11,094 nt of DNA from DATFXF01 sp035258565. GTDB lineage: Bacteria > Acidobacteriota > Terriglobia > Acidiferrales > UBA7541. The translations under genes were made by a program, and so were the position numbers. Shown here one piece after another: positions 7,408 through 11,094 of the stretch. Numbering within the stretch: the first letter of the stretch is position 1; the number at the start of each line of letters is the position of its first letter. The stretch covers positions 1 through 11,094 of the forward strand of contig DATFXF010000313.1 in the NCBI GenBank assembly GCA_035258565.1, given 5' to 3'. The notes beneath the pieces were generated by a model, which saw only the letters and a list, made by a program, of their open reading frames with translations, ran no database searches and was not told the DNA's origin.

Positions 7408-7950
7408 CTAAAGAAGCAGAGTAAAACTCCGGCTGCCAACAAACCAGGCCCGTCGGCCCGCCCCAGCGGGCGACTTCAGGTCCATTCCTGTCCCTCGCAA
7501 CCTCTGTTCATACCCGCAAAGGTAGTCGCGCTGCTCTAGGAACTGCTGGGACATACCCTTGACAAGCTCTACGAGTCTATCCGCGGCCAACAGCGAACTC
7601 TTGTCAATTGAATTCAGCTCCGCAAGTGAGCCCAGTGCTGGCTCGAGCCAGTGAGCAACGTTTGGCAAGAAGAATCTCGCCTGGGGCAAGATCCTCTCCC
7701 GTTCGGCGAGCGCCTGCCAGGTGTGAGAGTTCGGCTCGTACGGGGGCAGCGGTGGCATCATCCGGAAGGGGTCGTCTGGATCTCGGTACCACAGATAGTC
7801 GCCCACGATGAAAGGCTTGGCCAGTTTCGGGTGCTTGCGTCTACAGAGGTGCTCGATCAGGTGGCACGGCAGCGTTGCCCCATTCCTGGTGCGGTCTAAG
7901 ATGGCCGACAAGCCGCAAGGAGCAACTGACGAATGATTAGCATCCTGCAC
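7408..7950 (-). CDS. Hypothetical protein, possibly with a later start
   Basis: An open frame of 180 codons on the minus strand. I do not recognise the family. The middle looks like a real protein: a proline-rich stretch (DYLWYRDPDDPFRMMPPLPP) followed by helix-like segments (SHTWQALAERERILPQARFF, ADRLVELVKGMSQQFLEQRD). There are no transmembrane segments or obvious motifs. The longest reading starts at a GTG (7950) that overlaps the start of the plus-strand gene at 7933, and the likely promoter and ribosome site of that gene lie inside it. A TTG at 7911 is an alternative start; neither has a clear Shine-Dalgarno. The last residues (SRSFTLLL) look like a run into noncoding sequence, so the 3' end may be altered. 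The opposite-strand frame at 7651-7899 looks less protein-like. Confidence 0.45.
   Translation of the reverse strand: MQDANHSSVAPCGLSAILDRTRNGATLPCHLIEHLCRRKHPKLAKPFIVGDYLWYRDPDDPFRMMPPLPPYEPNSHTWQALAERERILPQARFFLPNVAHWLEPALGSLAELNSIDKSSLLAADRLVELVKGMSQQFLEQRDYLCGYEQRLRGTGMDLKSPAGAGRRAWFVGSRSFTLLL
7875..7902 (+). promoter_or_regulatory. Possible promoter for the gene at 7933
   Basis: TTGCCC (7875-7880), 16 nt, then TAAGAT (7897-7902), giving a start near 7909 and a short leader containing AAGGAG at 7917-7922. It lies inside the 5' end of the longest minus-strand reading. Confidence 0.35.
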
Positions 7951-8289
7951 ACCCTAGAGACCATAGTCGAGCAAGCGCGATCACTTGAAGAGGTACGAAA
8001 GAGGGATGTCCACTGTGGCGATCGTGTGCTGGTCACTACAAGGAACGCCCTTTATACGATCTGGGTGCTCGGCGACGGGCTGTACTGGGTTTGGGGAGGA
8101 TGGTTTGACTGCCAAGGTGAGTCACCTCAGAGGGTAAGGATCAATGGTTGCACTTGGGGCGGGAGTGCTATCAAGCAGGACATCATTGCCGCTCGCGGGC
8201 TTCGCCTGGAGTTCGGCAACACGGTCTTGACCACGTGGATTGAGCAGGTGCGCGTGATTCCAGCCCGGGCACACGCGGCCGGCAATTAA
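7933..8289 (+). CDS. Small conserved-looking hypothetical protein
   Basis: A 118-residue soluble protein with no signal peptide or membrane segment. A short helical N-terminus (LETIVEQARSLEEVRKRD) is followed by a beta-rich part with GDRVLVTTRNALYTIWVLGD, WVWGGWFDCQG and the Gly/Trp-rich INGCTWGGSAIKQDIIAARG, then LRLEFGNTVLTTWIEQVRVI. The arrangement resembles small uncharacterised bacterial proteins I have seen with TRN-Y and GCTWGGSAI blocks, but I cannot name a family or function. Two cysteines (in FDCQG and NGCTW) could bind metal or be redox-active; this is a guess. The ATG is well supported by AAGGAG 10 nt upstream and by the promoter-like boxes before it. It is divergent from the hypothetical gene on the minus strand. 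Confidence 0.7.
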   Translation: MISILHTLETIVEQARSLEEVRKRDVHCGDRVLVTTRNALYTIWVLGDGLYWVWGGWFDCQGESPQRVRINGCTWGGSAIKQDIIAARGLRLEFGNTVLTTWIEQVRVIPARAHAAGN

Positions 8290-8337
8290 CCTAGCTGCCA
8301 GCCGTCGACACGCCACAGCTGACGAACTTCTCGCGCG

Positions 8338-8366
8338 TTGACTTCCCTCCAAGTGGGGCCTAACAT
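8338..8366 (+). promoter_or_regulatory. Promoter-like boxes before the truncated kinase gene
   Basis: TTGACT (8338-8343), exactly 17 nt, then TAACAT (8361-8366). The start site would be near 8373, 20 nt before the kinase ATG. This suggests the kinase remnant kept its own promoter. Confidence 0.45.
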
Positions 8367-8392
8367 CGCTCGCCAACGGCGGTTTCCCAGTC

Positions 8393-8518
8393 ATGATCGG
8401 CCAGACGGTTTCCCACTACCGCATCCTGGAAAAGCTCGGTGGGGGCGGCATGGGGGTCGTCTATAAGGCCTCTGCCATAGCAGAGTCAGGTCTGCTCCCC
8501 GTTTTTGTCCACTCATAA
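8393..8518 (+). pseudogene. Ser/Thr protein kinase, N-terminal stub
   Basis: The first 26 residues (MIGQTVSHYRILEKLGGGGM then GVVYKA) are the canonical beginning of acidobacterial PknB-type kinases, including the glycine-rich ATP loop (LGGGGMGVVY) and the start of the VYKA strand. Similarity stops at 8470; 15 unrelated codons follow to TAA at 8516-8518. The catalytic Lys of VALK, the HRD and DFG motifs and everything beyond are missing. The break coincides with a perfect hairpin at 8470-8485. It is not the missing head of the kinase tail at 274-914, since both lie on the plus strand with the head downstream; the window therefore holds remnants of two kinase genes or a rearranged one. Confidence 0.8.
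8470..8485. repeat. Perfect inverted repeat at the kinase break point
   Basis: CTCTGC (8470-8475) and GCAGAG (8480-8485) pair perfectly over a CATA loop. It begins exactly where kinase similarity ends, so it may be the edge of an inserted or deleted segment. No matching second end was found. Confidence 0.4.
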
Positions 8519-8559
8519 CGTGGCTACCGACGGTTCGTCATACTAGCCCCGACAGGGCT

Positions 8560-8767
8560 GGGGTGCGATTCCGTCGCGTGGGGAAGGGTTGCGGCTGTTC
8601 TTGCGAACTGCCGCGGTGTCCTCCGCAGCCCCGATGCCCTCTACTTCCGTACGCCGAACCCGCACCTGGTCATGATCCCATTTCACCGGCAAATCCCACC
8701 GGCACACTGCGCCCGGCGCGGCGTGTTGAGGCGAGGGCTTGTTGACTCGCCTTTCGACCCGACCTAA
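8560..8767 (+). pseudogene. Possible frameshifted HicA-like remnant
   Basis: Two plus-strand frames together resemble the HicA toxin fold. One gives RAGVRFRRVGKG (about 8555-8590), like the GFxxxRQxGSH strand. The other gives SPDALYFRTPNPHLVMIPFH with RQIPP after it, resembling the HP-G-x-x-VVPVH-x-x-EIP part; the first frame then supplies TGTLR in register with the family's GTLR. No single frame carries the whole protein and no start or HicB partner is seen, so at best it is a degraded gene. The similarity is judged by eye and is weak. Confidence 0.3.
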
Positions 8768-8770
8768 GAT
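8742..8770 (+). promoter_or_regulatory. Promoter for the thioredoxin-fold selenoprotein gene
   Basis: TTGACT (8742-8747), exactly 17 nt, then TAAGAT (8765-8770). The start would be near 8777, leaving a leader of about 60 nt to the ATG at 8838. The layout matches the boxes at 8338-8366. Confidence 0.5.
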
Positions 8771-8837
8771 CTCAACGCATCGTGTTGCATTACTTCCCAT
8801 CCGTTTGGCGTCCAATTCTACTCGCCGGGAGACGCGC

Positions 8838-10001
8838 ATGAGGAGGCTCTTCCAGTCGGTCGGATTGATTTTCCTCTGCTCGATGGCCAACGAAGCGAGC
8901 AGCCAGGTGCGAGGTGTAGTGATTTACGACGGCGCAGTGACCGAGCTGCGCACACCTTCTCCCTTCACACAATCTAAAGACCTATGGGTGACGCTGGCGG
9001 AACTCAGGCGCGCGACGGGTTTTGTTGTCAAGCCGCAAGGCGTTTGCCGAAATGAACTTTGCTTTCCGTTACCCAAACAAAGAAAGGGCGATTTCCTTGT
9101 GCAGCGGGGCAAAGTCACGTGGTTCAATTTGAGTGAATTTGCGGGGCTCGTGAACCAGCCCATTGCTCATGATGAGAAGCTGGCGGCCTGGTACTTTGGT
9201 CCCCGGCCGGAAGCGCAGAATGACTACCTTGCAACGCTCGAGGCGCCGAACTTCACCCTTCCCGATATGAACCGCAAGCTGCATTCGCTTTCGGACTTTC
9301 GCGGGAAGAAAGTGCTGCTGATCACCTGGGCTTCCTGGTGAGGGTGCCGACTCGATTTGCCCGGGTGGCAAACCTTCTACCACGAGCTGAAAGGCAAGAA
9401 TTTCGAGATCGTCTCCGTAGCCCAGGACACAGGTGGCGTGAAGGACGCGGGCCCATGGATCGAGAAAGCAAATCCAGAATATGCCGTCCTGATTGACGAA
9501 CAGCACCTCGTCACAAAACTCTACAGCATGGTCAACGTTCCCACCGCGGTGTGGATTAATGAACAGGGAAAGATCGTGCGCTCGAATGAAGTGGCCTTCA
9601 TTGACGATCGATTCAAATCTTTTACGCACATGGATGCAGCCCCGTACCTCGACGGGATCCGCGACTGGGTGGCTAAAGGGGAACGCAGCTCTTTCGCCCT
9701 GAGCGAAGAGGAGCTCAGAAGGAGATTGACGCCCGTGAGTCGAGATCGTCTGATGGCCGATGTAGAGTTCAGCCTGGCTGAGTATCTCTATCATGCAGGT
9801 CACGGCCCCGAGGCGATTCCACACTTCAAGGAGGCGCAGCGGCTCGCCCCGGACAACTGGAACTACAAGCGGCAAGCATGGCTGCTCTCGGATGCGGATC
9901 GCGACTACGGGACGAACTTTACCAAGGAAGTGCAGAAGTTGAACGGCAAACCGTACTACGCACCGCGCCAAATGCCGGAACCTGCCAGTAAACCCGATTA
10001 A
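8838..10001 (+). CDS. Exported thioredoxin-fold (TlpA/AhpC-TSA-like) protein with in-frame TGA, probable selenoprotein
   Basis: Reading through one TGA (9339-9341) gives a single frame of 387 residues. In order: signal peptide (MRRLFQSVGLIFLCSMANEA, to about 24); an N-terminal domain (about 25-130) with two cysteines in GVCRNELCF; a thioredoxin-fold domain from about 134 (LEAPNFTLPDMNRKLHSLSD, KKVLLITWASW, then TGA-encoded residue 168, GCRLDLPGWQTFY), continuing through VSVAQDTGGVKDAGPWIEKA, YAVLIDEQ and NVPTAVWINEQG with the cis-proline at 235; and a C-terminal TPR-like helical pair (about 310-345, YHAGHGPEAIPHFKEAQRLA). The TGA lies where homologues have the redox Cys (WASWC), and the second Cys follows as U-G-C. 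Both sides are in the same frame with no other defect. The ATG has GGGAG at 8827-8831. Role inferred: periplasmic thiol/selenol redox enzyme. The alternative is a nonsense mutation. Confidence 0.8.
9356..9372 (+). promoter_or_regulatory. Candidate bacterial SECIS hairpin
   Basis: TTTGCC (9356-9361) pairs perfectly with GGCAAA (9367-9372) around a CGGGT loop. The loop GG lies about 21 nt after the TGA, similar to the known formate dehydrogenase SECIS where GGU sits about 18 nt after UGA. A G/U-containing apical loop is the feature bound by SelB. A further G-C pair below an A-C mismatch (9354/9374) could extend the stem. A bulged U like that of E. coli is not evident. It lies entirely within coding sequence, as expected for bacteria. 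Confidence 0.55.
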
Positions 10002-10571
10002 CGCGCTTCTTCTCTCCCGGGGGGTCCGAGCCACCGTCAACTGCTCTGTGCACCTCCCTGTGCCGCATTGCCCTTCCCGCGCAGCGCGTATTAATATAGA
10101 GCCCTGCGCAGCAATTTCTTGTCCACGGAGCGGGAACGGGCCGCCTTTGCATGGACCGAGGCCCATTAAACTATCTCAGGATCCACTGAGTTGGTTCCTC
10201 GACGAATTGGAGGCCATAGCGCTGACCAGGTGTATTGGGCATTCAACGCGGACCACTCGAGCCCGCCCTACTTGGACTCGGCCACCTAGCTGGCTAAGCC
10301 GAAACTGAGCCAAATGATTGCTGCGACTGCTTTCGCAAATCGCTGATTCCTTGTATTTAAGGTGGGCTACCTTTCCCTGGGTCGGAACCGCTCCCTTCCG
10401 ACGCGAAGCTCGCGGGCGGCGACATCTATTATTGCGTTTCGGTTGAAACTACCCAAAGGTTCCATTCTGGCGCATCCTGGCCGCCTCACGGGTCAGTCAA
10501 TTCGGCTGTGCTTTGCTTCTATTCTGACCTAGTTGCTGCTGGCCTCATGTACTCGGGAAAGATGCGTAGCC
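10002..10571. other. 570-nt region without a recognised gene
   Basis: It lies between the convergent selenoprotein and amidase genes. Short open frames on either strand lack ribosome sites and recognisable motifs. A possible stem GCGCAG (10079-10084) / CTGCGC (10104-10109) encloses an AT-rich patch (gtattaatata) and is followed by a T-rich stretch, so it may end the selenoprotein transcript. No tRNA, including selC, was recognised. Confidence 0.4.
10381..10402. repeat. Inverted repeat between convergent genes
   Basis: GTCGGAA (10381-10387) and TTCCGAC (10396-10402) form a perfect 7-bp stem with an 8-nt loop. There is no T-run on either side. It may help end transcripts from either direction. 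Confidence 0.3.
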
Positions 10572-11094
10572 TCACCTTAGATTCGGTCTACGGTTGTGCC
10601 AGGTTGTCTGTTGCGCGTAGGCATTGGCGAGGCGGAGAACAGCCGCTTCACCACCGGGTGGGCCGGTTATTTGCATACCGACGGGCAAGCCGGTACTGGT
10701 GAAACCGCAGGGCACGGAGATGGTGGGCAATCCCAGCGTGTTGAATGGCCGAGTATTGCGAAGCGTTAAGACTTCCTTGGTCCGGAGATTGTCCATATCC
10801 GCCAGAAGCTCGGAAATCTTGAATGGGGGCACGGGAGTGGACGGAGTGATCAAGAGATCCACGGTTTCAAAGACCTTTTGAGCTGAGCGTCGAAGCTGAT
10901 CCAGTTGACGTCGGGCAGAAATGTACGAACCGGCGCTGATCTCCGCTCCGGAACGAATTCTCTTTAGAGTTTCGGGATGGTAAAGCCCGGGACTCTTGCT
11001 AACGTTCTCCTGGTGGTAAGCATAGGCTTCCGTCCGGAGAACAAGAATCGAGGTTTCGTTCCCTATCGGTATCTCAATATCGCGTTGACTCGAC
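10572..11094 (-). CDS. Amidase-signature enzyme, C-terminal part (runs off the window)
   Basis: The minus-strand frame is open from the window edge to its stop at 10572-10574, giving the last 173 residues. Features of the amidase signature family (AtzF/GatA-like) are VFETVDLLITPSTPVPPF, NTRPFNTLGLPTISVPCGF, then GLPVGMQITGPPGGEAAVLR and LANAYAQQTTWH, which are the standard C-terminal blocks. Upstream (toward 11094) SILVLRTEAYAYHQEN, SPGLYHPETLKRIRSG and YISARRQLDQLRRSAQKVFE also fit. The Ser-cisSer-Lys triad lies outside the window, so neither activity nor a GatA role can be judged; family members hydrolyse amides or act in Gln-tRNA formation. The GTG at 10862 is internal, not the true start. 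It is convergent with the selenoprotein gene. Confidence 0.88.
   Translation of the reverse strand, partial: SSQRDIEIPIGNETSILVLRTEAYAYHQENVSKSPGLYHPETLKRIRSGAEISAGSYISARRQLDQLRRSAQKVFETVDLLITPSTPVPPFKISELLADMDNLRTKEVLTLRNTRPFNTLGLPTISVPCGFTSTGLPVGMQITGPPGGEAAVLRLANAYAQQTTWHNRRPNLR

Noticed and set aside
7651..7899. Plus-strand frame within the hypothetical minus-strand gene
   Set aside because: Its product looks less protein-like than the minus-strand reading and it has no start signals.
9357..10001. Separate downstream gene starting at TTG 9357
   Set aside because: It begins inside the thioredoxin domain with no ribosome site and is in frame with the upstream part; the TGA read-through explains both pieces.
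9069..10166. Long minus-strand open frame opposite the thioredoxin-fold gene
   Set aside because: It is antisense to a clearly recognisable domain, has no recognisable motif of its own, and long antisense frames are common in GC-rich DNA.

Overview
The window looks like a high-GC chromosomal fragment from Acidobacteriota or a close soil relative. The grounds are family knowledge: a roughly 1100-residue Oar-like TonB-dependent receptor with an N-terminal carboxypeptidase-regulatory domain, relics of PknB-type kinases with a transmembrane segment and periplasmic part, secreted DUF4440 and M19 proteins, and GTG starts. No rRNA, intact insertion sequence or CRISPR array is visible.

Left part (1-1330) is genomic debris. 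On the minus strand (222 down to 75) lie the pieces of a tRNA-Glu(UUC): a good 5' half, then about 80 nt of unrelated sequence at the anticodon loop, then the matching anticodon-stem and acceptor strands with a shortened T-arm region. Next to it is the C-terminal part of a Ser/Thr kinase, fused at about 914 to the C-terminal half of an IS630-type transposase.

Middle part (1454-7221) is a plausible operon on the plus strand: a YheO/DauR-like PAS-HTH regulator behind a sigma70-like promoter, a Tat-exported M19 dipeptidase-like protein lacking part of the usual metal site, a large TonB-dependent receptor, then (after a strong hairpin) a secreted DUF4440/NTF2-like protein. Inference: uptake and processing of a peptide or amino-acid-like ligand under regulator control.

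Right part (7408-11094) holds two unfamiliar genes in divergent, slightly overlapping arrangement, a kinase gene truncated after its glycine-rich loop exactly at a perfect hairpin, a possible HicA remnant, and the most notable gene: an exported thioredoxin-fold (TlpA/AhpC-TSA-like) protein whose frame is interrupted only by one TGA at the position of the redox cysteine (W-TGA-G-C-R). A hairpin with a GGGU-containing loop starts about 14 nt after this TGA, so it reads as a selenoprotein of about 387 residues. Two neighbouring genes end in ordinary TGA stops, so TGA is not simply reassigned. The window ends in the C-terminal part of a minus-strand amidase-signature enzyme.
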